DNA from: Agarophyton chilense
Lineage: Eukaryota; Rhodophyta; Florideophyceae; Gracilariales; Gracilariaceae
Direction: 5' to 3'
DNA: 64,000 nt
NCBI GenBank assembly: GCA_030374765.1
Contig: JARGXX010000079.1
Coordinates: forward strand, 1,286,218-1,350,217
Position 1 is the first letter of the stretch, and the number at the start of each line of letters is the position of its first letter. Below the pieces are notes generated by a model. It had not been told where the DNA came from. It ran no database searches and was given only the letters and a program-made list of their open reading frames with translations. Position numbers and translations under genes: made by a program. Shown in pieces: positions 10,864-19,705 of the stretch.

Positions 10864-12810
10864 TGAGGTTTACATTGAGATGGGAAAGAGATTGCACTAA
10901 AAACAGTGATGACAATCTCGATTGCGTTTTCGTAAAGGAATTGCAAGTAGATGGGAAATGCTTTTGGGGCCTTTCCATCGACTGCAGGATTGCTCTTGGA
11001 ATAAGCAATCCCTTGTCATCGGATTTTTTCCGGCCCTGTGTGCAACCGATCTACAGAAGTGACAAAGGGAACCATGATAATTGGCTGTCTAACGTCAGAT
11101 TAAGAGACGCAGAACTATTGATTTGTCGTCTTAGTGAAACGAATCCCCTTTCAGACAGTGCAGCTCAAGCACCTGCTTTGGCCTTTTTAGTGAGAGAACG
11201 TTTCTTCCAAAATTAACGTTCTTTGCTACGTATTAATAGAACGTAGCATGCCCGTAAACGAGAGAGAGAGAGAGAGAGAGAGAGCACCTGCTTGCCCAAC
11301 AATATCTTCTGCATTGCTTTAAGAACGGGAGCCTCCTCCCTGATTTGGAACACGGATATAAAAAATTATTCCTGTACTGAAGATTTGAAGAACCAAAATT
11401 TAATAGGTTTCGTCTCACAAGGCCTCTACAGTAATCTGGTAGAGTGTAGAGGCTACGTTGGTGAAGTCAAGTGACATCACTGGATGGTGTGAAGCGCTTT
11501 CAATTTTTTCTTTCGGTCATTTCGTGCTATGTTCTAGGACTACATGGCCCAGCATAAGTCCATGATTTTGAACGCCTTCCGTGTTCTGATTATACTATTA
11601 TGCGAGTCGTAAAAAACCTATTCCACTGACACACGAATTCCAACACGTCGCGCTCGTTCAAATTTCAAAAGAGACATTGGAGTTGTGTTGCCTTTTCCCA
11701 CAACAATGAAACCTGGTCTTCTTTCGATTGCAATCGTGTTCCTACTCTTTATTTGCTCACGTGGATTCTAACAGCACGAAGATTTATGTTCTCGTCGTTT
11801 TGAGAATCGGGCTATCCACCAATCAAATCGTGCTTCTGCAAAAAAATGTGGTGGTTGTGGCCAGGAAGCACAGCAAGCATATGTACGATGAGGATGATTT
11901 TGAACATTCTGACTACCACTACTGCGAAAACATTGAATATATGTAGTTTGTCTTCAGAGTTTGTACGAGTTCACTAGTTTGATTGCATAGCCCAACAAGG
12001 GGGTTTGGTTAGCAGATCCGCGGACGACCCTATCGGTAAGGATGATACTGCATCTCTACTGTTCAAAGAATGGAAGAGTAGTTGCACCCTCAAAAAAAAA
12101 TTCATGCTGAGACGAAACCTCAAGTGGATGGGGGTTGGCATCCACGGGGAGGGTACAGTTTGTACGCCACTCCGATTTTTTCGTATGAGAAGAGCTCTGA
12201 TGAGAAAATGATCTAGAACAACCAAGCTGGGAACCTGAAGAAATGAGGTACAAAATGCTCACTGTTGTTTTCGAGATGGAGATGATTATTTCTGGAACTC
12301 TTCCCAGGATATTCAAGTATGTCTTTTTCATCAGTTTTTGTATCCATAAACATGTCCTACGTATCCGTGACGTTTGCATGCCAAAATGAGACCGTTCTCC
12401 TCTAAAGTGAGAACCAGTTTTTTGTGTTCTTTGCACAAAATCCTGGATAATCTCTACACAGTGGATCAAAGCATCTCAGAGAGGTTGCAAATCCAGGTGT
12501 GGGTGGACCTACCACAGTCTCCATTGCAGTTGTCCGACCACGATATCACGTGCGAAAGTCCTGAATTTCTTTTAGCCTATCCTGAGTTAATTGAAAGTCT
12601 GCGCAGCAAGACGAAGTCCGGCATAATTGAAGGCATGTTTGAAATCCCGACGTACAGAAGAACAACTACTATATGTGTCTCAAAAAAAACTACTGTACAA
12701 CACTTACTGTACAACAGCTGCCTCTGTCTGGAGCAAAAGACATATTGTATCCTATCTATCTACTTCTTAAAGCTACCTGTTGAGAAGGAAAGCGTCCCTT
12801 GGAACCGCTG
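10864..12810. other. Gene-poor stretch downstream of the hAT remnant
   Basis: Contains ORFs of up to 188 codons on either strand with no recognisable domain and no conserved look; one at 10863-11216 (+) directly follows the hAT remnant but begins after its natural end. It may include the 3' non-coding part of the transposon. Nothing else is supportable apart from the AG microsatellite listed separately. Confidence 0.45.
11261..11284. repeat. (AG)12 microsatellite
   Basis: Twelve perfect AG dinucleotides in a non-coding stretch. Confidence 0.97.
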
Positions 12811-14961
12811 CTATCTCCAGCGCGGATCTTGCTTGCTCCGAGCATGTGTTCTCTTCCTAATCGGCATGTCTCCATGGTATGTTCGAATTGAGTCACCGTT
12901 CCTATTTCTCACGACCCGACCCCGAGCGTCCACCCAGTAATCGGAGTCGCTCACCGTCATTTGTACACACGCCTCAACAGTAGCCACGGGGCGTCCATAT
13001 TTAGTTAGGGCCATTTCAAAGGCATAGAGCTCTCCAGCATGAGGCAAAAGCTCACGCATTGGAAGCACCCCGGATTTTCCGACCCGGGACTTCTTTTTGG
13101 CGAATTCAAGAAGAATATGTCTGTACTTCAGTTCGTCAAGACTCTTCACGGGCAAAAGCGGAATTACTGGAAGCGTGTCTCCAATGCGTTCTCGAGACCC
13201 GGAGGGGCGTTTGGGTAGGCCAATACTATAGATTCGATCGCGCTTTAAGAAAATTCCTTGACCGTGCACTTCCATCCTTAGAGCATTGAGACGAGGCCTC
13301 CTGGCGGCACTGGGTAATCTCCGCGCTTCAACGCTCTCAGACACTTGACGAGACAGTGAATCTCGCTTCCTTGGGCCGCTATTCGCATGAGGCTCCGGGC
13401 TCGGACCTGATGTTTGTTCGCCTTGACCTTTACTGACCTTTTTTGACTGCAGCAATCTCCCCGTTGCAGGTCTTGGGTGAGAATCAGGATGTTCATTTTC
13501 CTCATCCCCTTGCCCTATGTCGTTCGATGTTTCCGGCGTGGAATGAGCTGACCTGAAAATGCCGGATTTGGGTGTTTGTAATAAGTCAATGTTGTACCCG
13601 TAACTGTCGCTAGAAGAGTTTTTCACCAAGTTACCAATCTCAGAGTCGCGCTTGAAGTCTAAGAAGTGAAAATCATAACCTTCATCAGGACTGTCATGGA
13701 GAACCTCTTCCATCGCTACAAAATCATCAGGATCTTCGGATGATAGAGATGAGGAGGATTCTGCACCATCTGCATCTTCTTCATCTATATCTGCGACTTC
13801 CTCATGTTCCTCATCGATTGGCATACGTTCGATTATACTCCGAAGCCTGGAAGAACGTAGGGACTTCGGAGCCGATCCTTTCATATTACGCGGTGGGAAA
13901 ATACGACGCATTGAATGAGGAGCATCCTCGAATGAATCACGCTTGACAAAGGGACGTGCACCCTTGATAAAACGGACTAGCATAAACTCAAATACAATAC
14001 GGTATCCGTGTGGTGACCGCATAGGTGCTTCCGGAGAAGGAAAGGCAGGCAGGCGCAACTCAAAGGCACCATACACGGGAATATGATCGCTTTGCTTGAA
14101 ATCGGTGAGCGCTCGGTACTGAAGACATTTGACCAGTTCAACTCTGGCAGGTAGAGAATGCCAGAGGATTCTGTCACAGTAGCTCGGGATGCGATGATTG
14201 CTATAGCGGCCTGAGTGTGGAACAATCTTGAACGTGGGCGCAAACGTAATGTCCGCCTCTTCAAAGTCTGCGAAAACGTTTCCGTCAAGGCGCTCCTTGG
14301 TTAGCTGATCAGCGTTGATCAAAGCACGCCAGTTGCGGGCTTCAACCCTCTCTTTGACCCACTGCACGCGATCTTCCTTGGTAGACCCCGGGGCGACGAC
14401 ACGGTAATTGAGGTCGCCTAGCACGAAGACATGTTCGTAGCGATGAAAGAGAGGGACAGGAATGATATGTTCGGCGCCCCTTGTCAAGAATTCGTCGCGG
14501 TCCAATCTACGCAGAATGACGCGCCAATCATCCTCACGGCTCTGTAGGCGCTCCTCATTAGCGGCGAGATGGGCAACGATGAAAACGACGCGACAGAAGC
14601 GTCCAAACTGCATACCAACGGCGACAGCGCCCTTGTTCGGCCAACGGTCTGCCACACCGGCTCCCACTCGCATGCCAGTAGAGGTGACGGAAACGATGGG
14701 TCTTCCCTTTTCATTCATCCTGACGAAGACCTTGAGACGCATACCCGCGTAGGCCTCGCCGCCGGCGTAGAGCCATTCAGGCCCGAGCGCCCTGATGAGT
14801 TGGTTCTTCCAGCCACGGCGACCGACGGCGACTTCCTGCAGGCCGACGACGATGACGTCGTTGTCAGCGGCACATGAGAGCAGTTGGTGGGTATCGATGG
14901 GGATTCCGGGAGGGGCTCCGCCGACGTTCCAGGTGACGAGGCCGATGCGGAAGGGCTGCAT
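12811..14961 (-). CDS. Inositol-polyphosphate 5-phosphatase
   Basis: 716 residues from the ATG at 14961. The N-terminal ~305 residues are a complete 5-phosphatase catalytic domain of the exonuclease-endonuclease-phosphatase fold: TWNVGG (10-15), GLQEV (40-44, the Mg-binding Glu), NKGAVAVGM (109-117), GDLNYR (182-187), FAPTFK (249-254), RIPSYCDRILW (257-267) and SDHIPVYG (291-298, catalytic Asp-His). It should remove the 5-phosphate from phosphoinositides or soluble inositol phosphates. Residues ~370-560 are an acidic, Ser-rich linker. Residues ~570-716 form a second, globular region in the place where relatives carry a C2- or ASH-like domain; I cannot name it. There is no membrane segment or SAC1 domain. 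Single exon. A purine-rich 9-bp minisatellite lies about 20 bp upstream of the start codon. Confidence 0.92.
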   Translation of the reverse strand: MQPFRIGLVTWNVGGAPPGIPIDTHQLLSCAADNDVIVVGLQEVAVGRRGWKNQLIRALGPEWLYAGGEAYAGMRLKVFVRMNEKGRPIVSVTSTGMRVGAGVADRWPNKGAVAVGMQFGRFCRVVFIVAHLAANEERLQSREDDWRVILRRLDRDEFLTRGAEHIIPVPLFHRYEHVFVLGDLNYRVVAPGSTKEDRVQWVKERVEARNWRALINADQLTKERLDGNVFADFEEADITFAPTFKIVPHSGRYSNHRIPSYCDRILWHSLPARVELVKCLQYRALTDFKQSDHIPVYGAFELRLPAFPSPEAPMRSPHGYRIVFEFMLVRFIKGARPFVKRDSFEDAPHSMRRIFPPRNMKGSAPKSLRSSRLRSIIERMPIDEEHEEVADIDEEDADGAESSSSLSSEDPDDFVAMEEVLHDSPDEGYDFHFLDFKRDSEIGNLVKNSSSDSYGYNIDLLQTPKSGIFRSAHSTPETSNDIGQGDEENEHPDSHPRPATGRLLQSKKVSKGQGEQTSGPSPEPHANSGPRKRDSLSRQVSESVEARRLPSAARRPRLNALRMEVHGQGIFLKRDRIYSIGLPKRPSGSRERIGDTLPVIPLLPVKSLDELKYRHILLEFAKKKSRVGKSGVLPMRELLPHAGELYAFEMALTKYGRPVATVEACVQMTVSDSDYWVDARGRVVRNRNGDSIRTYHGDMPIRKRTHARSKQDPRWR

Positions 14962-14980
14962 GAGGGGAGAGGGGAAGAGA

Positions 14981-15053
14981 GCGAAGAGGGCGAAGAGGGC
15001 GAAGAGGGCGAAGAGGGCGAAGAGGACGGAGAGGGCGGAGAGGGCGGAGAGGG
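14981..15053. repeat. Purine-rich 9-bp minisatellite upstream of the 5-phosphatase start
   Basis: About eight copies of a GCGAAGAGG-type unit, drifting to GCGGAGAGG on the right. The + strand is almost pure purine apart from a C per unit. It occupies the 5' UTR or core promoter of the minus-strand 5-phosphatase gene, 19-92 bp from its ATG. Confidence 0.93.
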
Positions 15054-15402
15054 AAGTGTGCGACGGTAACTGGGGGGAAGGGATGCTTTAAGAGTTGGCA
15101 GAAAAAACAGGGAGTTTGGTGATGCTTCGCCACGCGCGGGCAAGAAAGGCAGCGGCGAGGAGGGTGGCGGGGCGGGAGGCCGGAGCGCGAGTTAGCGGCG
15201 GAGCGGGACAGCGGAGGAAGGGGGGGTGGGGGGTTGGGCCCACACGTAACCTAACGAGTCACTCGAGTGCGCACGCGGCGCCACGCGCTGTGCCTGCTGG
15301 CAACTCGTCGTTTTTGGTGCAACGCGTGGCACGCGACACGTGCTCCCCGCCTCTTCCATTTGTGCCAGCCACACTATCTATCGACCTTCGAAGGTAGCTA
15401 AG
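15054..15402. other. Intergenic region between two minus-strand genes
   Basis: About 350 bp, GC-rich, with short G runs. It holds the promoter of the 5-phosphatase gene and the 3' end of the next gene upstream. No independent ORF with support. Confidence 0.45.
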
Positions 15403-17056
15403 TTAGTTAAGGAAATTGGCGCCGCCCCGACGTGTCGTCTCCGGGAATGCTTTCTGGAACAGGAGCCGCATCTCATACATCGCCGACCCCTCGCTGAAGG
15501 ACGGCTCCATGTTGGCGCTGCGCTCGCCCTCGCTTGCCAGCGAGATGTGTCCGCTCAGTAGCTTGAGGTCGTCCATGTTGAGCAGAAGCTGCTCGTCTAT
15601 GTACCCCACCGCCTTTATCGGCACCTTGCTGCTGTCGCCCGCTTCCGATCCACCCTCGCTGCTTGCCGGCTCTGTTACCGTCCCATCCTCCCCGTCCGTC
15701 TCTGTCCCGCCTTGAGTGGCTGTCGTGTCCGTGCCTGCTGCCTTCAAAGCTGCAGCTTGCCCAGTTGTCGCCTGCCCAGTTGTCACCTCCATACTTGTCT
15801 CCTCCACAGCTGCTGCCCTCACGCCTGTCGCGTCTGCAGCTGCTGCGTCCTCGGATGCGGCCCTCTCGGCTGCAGCCTTCTCGGATGCGGCCCTCTCGGC
15901 TGCAGCCTTCTCGGATGCGGCCTTCTCGGCTGCGGCCTTCTCGGCTGCGGCCTTCTCGGCTGCGGCCTTCTCGGCTGCGGCCTTCTCGGCTGCAGCCCTC
16001 TCGGTGGCGGCTTTCACGGCTGTGGCGTTCCCTGCTGCGGCACTGTCGGCTGCTGCTTCCTCGGCGGCTGCGCCCGTAGCTGCTGCGCCTGCGGTTTTGG
16101 CGTGCGCCTCAACCTTGCGGAAGCTCTCGCCACTCGTTCTGCTCTCATCGTTGAATGAAACCTTTCTCTCCATCTTGAACGACCTATCCCGTCGCGTCTG
16201 AAGCCGCTGCAGACGGATCGGATGCTGGTAGGACTGAGGCTCCTCGCTTTCACTCTTAGCTTCAGTGGCCTCGTTCACCTCCCTCACTTCGCTCGTTTCA
16301 GTGTTCGTCGAAATTGCAGTTTCCACTGTGTCACAACACGCATCCAAAGTCCACAGCTTTGTCAGTTCACTCGATCCATTCTTGCGACGCACGCATCTTT
16401 TCGCTCAACATCGCACACACCAATTGCTTACCTTTTTGCTTCCCAGTTCTCGCTTCGTACGCCGACTTGCTGGCTACGAGAGCACGCCCGGGCTTAAAAA
16501 TCGGCTGGCTGTTCGGAATCAGTGCCACATACCTTGAAATCCCATGCACCACTTGGCACACCACGAACACGCACTGCGTGTCTTCATCTGCTCTTGTGGC
16601 GCTTTGTCCGAATATCTGAGGAGTTGGCACTGCAATCTTCCATCCGTTTCCCTTTGTAGATTCGCTCCTCACCATCTTGACCGCAATGCAGCACTTGAAA
16701 GCCGTTGCCAGCGCGCTCCATTCAATGTCATTCACAATGGCTCGTTGATCATATCTCGACACGTCGTTAGTTAGAATGCGGTTTGCCAACTCGGGCAGCA
16801 GTTGCTTGAGCACCGCCTCATCGTAGTCTTCTGAGTACCATTGACGAAGCAGCAACGATAGCCTTTCCACGTCGCTGTCTTGGATCAAATTTGCCACTTT
16901 CACTCGTGCTTCTTGCTCCGTGTACGCGGATTCTCCAGTTCGCTTGCTGAGAGCATTAACCACGTAGAGTGCAGTCTTGAAGCCATAACTATCGGACACA
17001 TCTACAGGTTTCAACGGGACGGCATGGCGTTGCACTCGAGTCGATAATGCCTGCAT
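15403..17056 (-). CDS. Unknown two-exon protein with AAAEK pentapeptide repeat
   Basis: Exon 1 is 17056-16432 (ATG at 17056) and exon 2 is 16325-15403, joined across a 106-nt intron. The product is about 515 residues. Two overlapping ORFs in different frames were joined because AAG|GTAAGC is a consensus donor and GACACAG is the only acceptor in the interval that keeps the phase (phase 1 on both sides), giving GKQK-V-ETAIS. Residues 1-208 are a globular domain I do not recognise; the block DIEWSALATAFKCCIAV followed by CVFVVCQ...SRYVALIP faintly recalls the second half of OTU proteases, without a visible catalytic Cys. The middle is charged. From about residue 300 lies a long Ala-rich tract of (A/E)AAAEK units, predicted as a highly helical, charged rod. 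The C-terminus (~90 residues) is acidic. Function unknown. Confidence 0.68.
15850..16020. repeat. 15-bp coding minisatellite (AAAEK units)
   Basis: About eleven copies of a 15-bp unit (GGCTGCGGCCTTCTC on the + strand), some with GATGCGG or TGCAG variants. It lies in frame in exon 2 of the minus-strand gene and keeps the pentapeptide phase, so copy number can change without frameshift. Confidence 0.95.
16326..16431 (-). other. Predicted spliceosomal intron, 106 nt
   Basis: On the minus strand the donor is AAG|GTAAGC (G at 16431) and the acceptor GACACAG|TG (AG at 16327-16326). Both junctions are phase 1. Without splicing the first exon's frame stops at 16367. Confidence 0.7.
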
Positions 17057-17933
17057 CTTTCACACGCTACGCAATGCCACACCGTGCTCGTTCGCTGTTG
17101 GAAACGAAAAACTTCAGCGTCTGCTTTATATCACTTTTGCATCAAATGCTTCTACAACTCTCGCGACGTTTATCGAGCAACTGACGTAACCAATTCAGCC
17201 GCTCAGACAGTCCTTTAGAACTTCGCGTTTTTCGTTTGACATGGCGATATGAGTCATGCATCGGGTCCTCGACTGAATTCACCTCTCGTTCACAGCGTCG
17301 ATAACTTGAACGAGATCGATGTACAATCCTTCTCGCCATGTGCGTAATCGCCGAATCCTCCCTTGCTGGCAGCATCATGACTTGTCTGTCCTACTTTGAA
17401 GCGTCGATTGCTGGCTTCATGAGATCAATGAAGGGTTTGCGTGTAAGAAAGCAAAGTTATGGACAAGAAACAGCCCAACATGCCCGGGGTTCGACTCCAG
17501 AACTCACCGTCGGGCAATGACAAGCCCGATGACAAGTACGTTCTTTAACGAATCTTTCTGAATCGCTCTGCCATCGGGCCTTCGGCTTTGCTCTGCTTCT
17601 ATCCAAGCCACGCTAAGAGAGAGGGTACAAAGTGATGGCCCCACGTAGACGTTTACAAGTACACTCTGACTTGGCGTTATTCGGTGGGCCCCGCCCTTTA
17701 ATTATAGGAATGCGCCATGAGGGGCTCGTGGCTCTCTATGTAACGTTATGGACGAAGGTTGTGTGATGGTGAAGCTAGCGTTTATGCGTTAGAAGCATGT
17801 ACACCAAAGAAACGAAAATGCCACACAGCTACGGCTGTGCACTACAACTTCAGATGAGGTATAGAGTAAATTTGACACTCTCTCAGCTGTCCAGAGCCAT
17901 TTTCGTACTGTGACGGGACAAGGGACGAACATA
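17057..17933. other. Divergent promoter region
   Basis: 877 bp between the start codons of the minus-strand repeat-protein gene and the plus-strand alpha-kinase gene. A 78-codon basic ORF with an ATG (17378-17142, minus) has no recognisable domain. No clear regulatory motif was found. Confidence 0.5.
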
Positions 17934-19265
17934 ATGGATTCATCCGGTACGGTAAGAAGAATGTCGTCGTCGGATATTGTTCCAGCTTTTGAGGACCCTC
18001 CATCTGCACACACTCAAAAAGAAATCATCAGCGATGGGTTCCGCATGATAACCAGAACGTTGCGCGAACCGTTTTTCGAACTGTACTGCGAGGCTGAACT
18101 AGAATCATCACAATTTATTGTACAGTTTGATGTGTTTCCTTTCTCTGCTGGGGGGCAACGACTGGCATTTCAGGGACGCATGCTCGAGCGGCTGGAGAAT
18201 GGGCGGCTGAAGAGCCATATGCCGGTGGTAGTGAAGCTTCAAATGGCAACGAGCGACTACTTGGGCCGTTCTTTGAGCGAAAGGACACAAGTATGTGACG
18301 TGGAAGCAGACAACACAGTGCGCAAACATGACATAACGTCGAGCGTACTTGAGAAGTGGTGCGCTCTGGGGACCAACAAGAAGGTAGATGTGCTGCCCGC
18401 GGCGAAGATAGTGGTGACTCGGGAGTGCAGCGTGGATCAGATATCGCAGGAAAGATTTCCCATGCTTCAGCACTTATTCAAGAAGCTCTCGTTGGACGCT
18501 GTGCTGTACAGCGGCGCGGTGGGTACGGTGGAAGAATACATGGAAGGGCGGTTTACCAAGTTCTTGAATAACGACGGTGAAAACAACAGTCGTGTGCGCG
18601 CGAATTTTCCGGCGGCGTTTGCACACTGGTCGTGGGTTGACTCCGGCGGAACGATTATGGTAAGTGACATTCAGGGGGTGCGCACTGGGAACGGATACGT
18701 GCTGACCGACCCGTGCGTGCACTCTATAAGCGGAGCGACATACGGGGCAACAGACCTTGGGATTATGGGGGTGGAAGAATTCTTTGCGAAACACAGGTGC
18801 AACGGACTGTGCAACGACTTGAAGCTGGCGAAGGACGGAAGCGACTTTGACGCGGGCAACTTGATGCGAACGCGAGTATTACGAATGGCGTCGGCAAAGG
18901 AAGAAAGCGAGGATCCGTCGGTGAAGACGCGAATAACGCACGAAGACGTCGAAAAGAAGCAAAGGACAGGTCGGACGAAGGAGCGAAAGAGTCTCAAAGA
19001 ACGGGCCGAAGCGAAATTGCGCGCGCATCCGGGGGGGCGACGAGTGCGAAGGGCGTCACTGCCGTATGGAGCGCGCGTAGAAGCGCAACGCGTGTCGTCG
19101 CGGCCAACCAGTTTCAAGGACCTGCGCGTGGGCGCCTCGGTGGACACCAGTAGCGGCGGCGCACCGGCGGCACGACTGGGTGGCCTGCTGGCGCTGGTGA
19201 GGTGCGGCACGCGCAGCAAGGGCACGCGTCGCCACGGCGCAGCTTTGCGTCGTCCAAAGACGTAA
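17934..19265 (+). CDS. Alpha-kinase (eEF2K/MHCK-type atypical protein kinase)
   Basis: 443 residues from the ATG at 17934 (the frame is open upstream only from a GTG). Residues ~60-300 are an alpha-kinase domain: FSAGGQRLAFQG (70-81), VVVKLQ with the ATP-binding Lys101, TVEEYMEGRFTKFLNN (198-213, glycine-rich with the conserved KF.NN), AFAHWSW (228-234), SDIQGV (244-249, catalytic DIQG/DLQG), LTDP (257-260), GATDLG (271-276) and FFAKHRCNGLCNDL (283-296), whose His and Cys residues form the family's zinc site. This family phosphorylates Ser/Thr on substrates such as elongation factor 2 or myosin heavy chains; the substrate here is unknown. The last ~140 residues are Lys/Arg-rich and then low-complexity and GC-rich, without a Sel1, WD40 or calmodulin-binding region that I can identify. 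Single exon. Confidence 0.92.
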   Translation: MDSSGTVRRMSSSDIVPAFEDPPSAHTQKEIISDGFRMITRTLREPFFELYCEAELESSQFIVQFDVFPFSAGGQRLAFQGRMLERLENGRLKSHMPVVVKLQMATSDYLGRSLSERTQVCDVEADNTVRKHDITSSVLEKWCALGTNKKVDVLPAAKIVVTRECSVDQISQERFPMLQHLFKKLSLDAVLYSGAVGTVEEYMEGRFTKFLNNDGENNSRVRANFPAAFAHWSWVDSGGTIMVSDIQGVRTGNGYVLTDPCVHSISGATYGATDLGIMGVEEFFAKHRCNGLCNDLKLAKDGSDFDAGNLMRTRVLRMASAKEESEDPSVKTRITHEDVEKKQRTGRTKERKSLKERAEAKLRAHPGGRRVRRASLPYGARVEAQRVSSRPTSFKDLRVGASVDTSSGGAPAARLGGLLALVRCGTRSKGTRRHGAALRRPKT

Positions 19266-19705
19266 CTGACGGCCCACTACGCCCCCCCCCCCCCCCCGTA
19301 ACAGCGTGGCGCGTGTACTTGGCGCCGTCGCATTGGCTGCATGCGCCCTCATACGTGACGCGCGCTCAGGTGTCCAGTGCGGTCAATCAACGTTCGCGCT
19401 GCCACATCGCGTCCATCGTAGCTTGTTAACGCTTACCAACCGTAACTACCCAGCCGTCAAAGCTTCTCCATCGTGCCCGCGTAAACTTTCGCGCCCACCC
19501 TCCCACCCTCACCTCCTTCATTCCACCCGTGCGCGCCCGATCCCCGCTTGCGCACTTCCCTTCACGCCCCGCGCCTCCGTATCAATAGTGCTTTCTCGTC
19601 TTACTTTACCGCCATCGCAGACCGCCCTCTCGCCAACCAAGCTCTCTTGCAACCTCTCCCCTCTCTTCCACGCTTTTCATTCCCGATTCCCAGCCTGCAG
19701 CACCC
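19266..19705. other. Upstream region and 5' UTR of Tudor-SN, with a 16-C run
   Basis: Contains a run of 16 C residues at 19282-19297 just after the alpha-kinase stop, then a C/T-rich tract up to the Tudor-SN ATG. No separate gene is supported. Confidence 0.55.
19282..19297. repeat. Homopolymer C16
   Basis: Sixteen consecutive C bases. Its length is likely to be unreliable in sequencing. Confidence 0.95.

Noticed and set aside
10863-11216. 117-codon plus ORF after the hAT remnant
   Set aside because: Begins after the normal transposase C-terminus, has no recognisable motif, and overlaps a competing frame.
12374-12940. 188-codon plus ORF opposite the 5-phosphatase 3' end
   Set aside because: No ATG-supported domain; part is antisense to a confident gene.
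17473-17500. GGGGTTCGACTCCAG resembles a tRNA B box
   Set aside because: No matching T-stem pairing, no A box or acceptor stem within 90 bp upstream; chance match.
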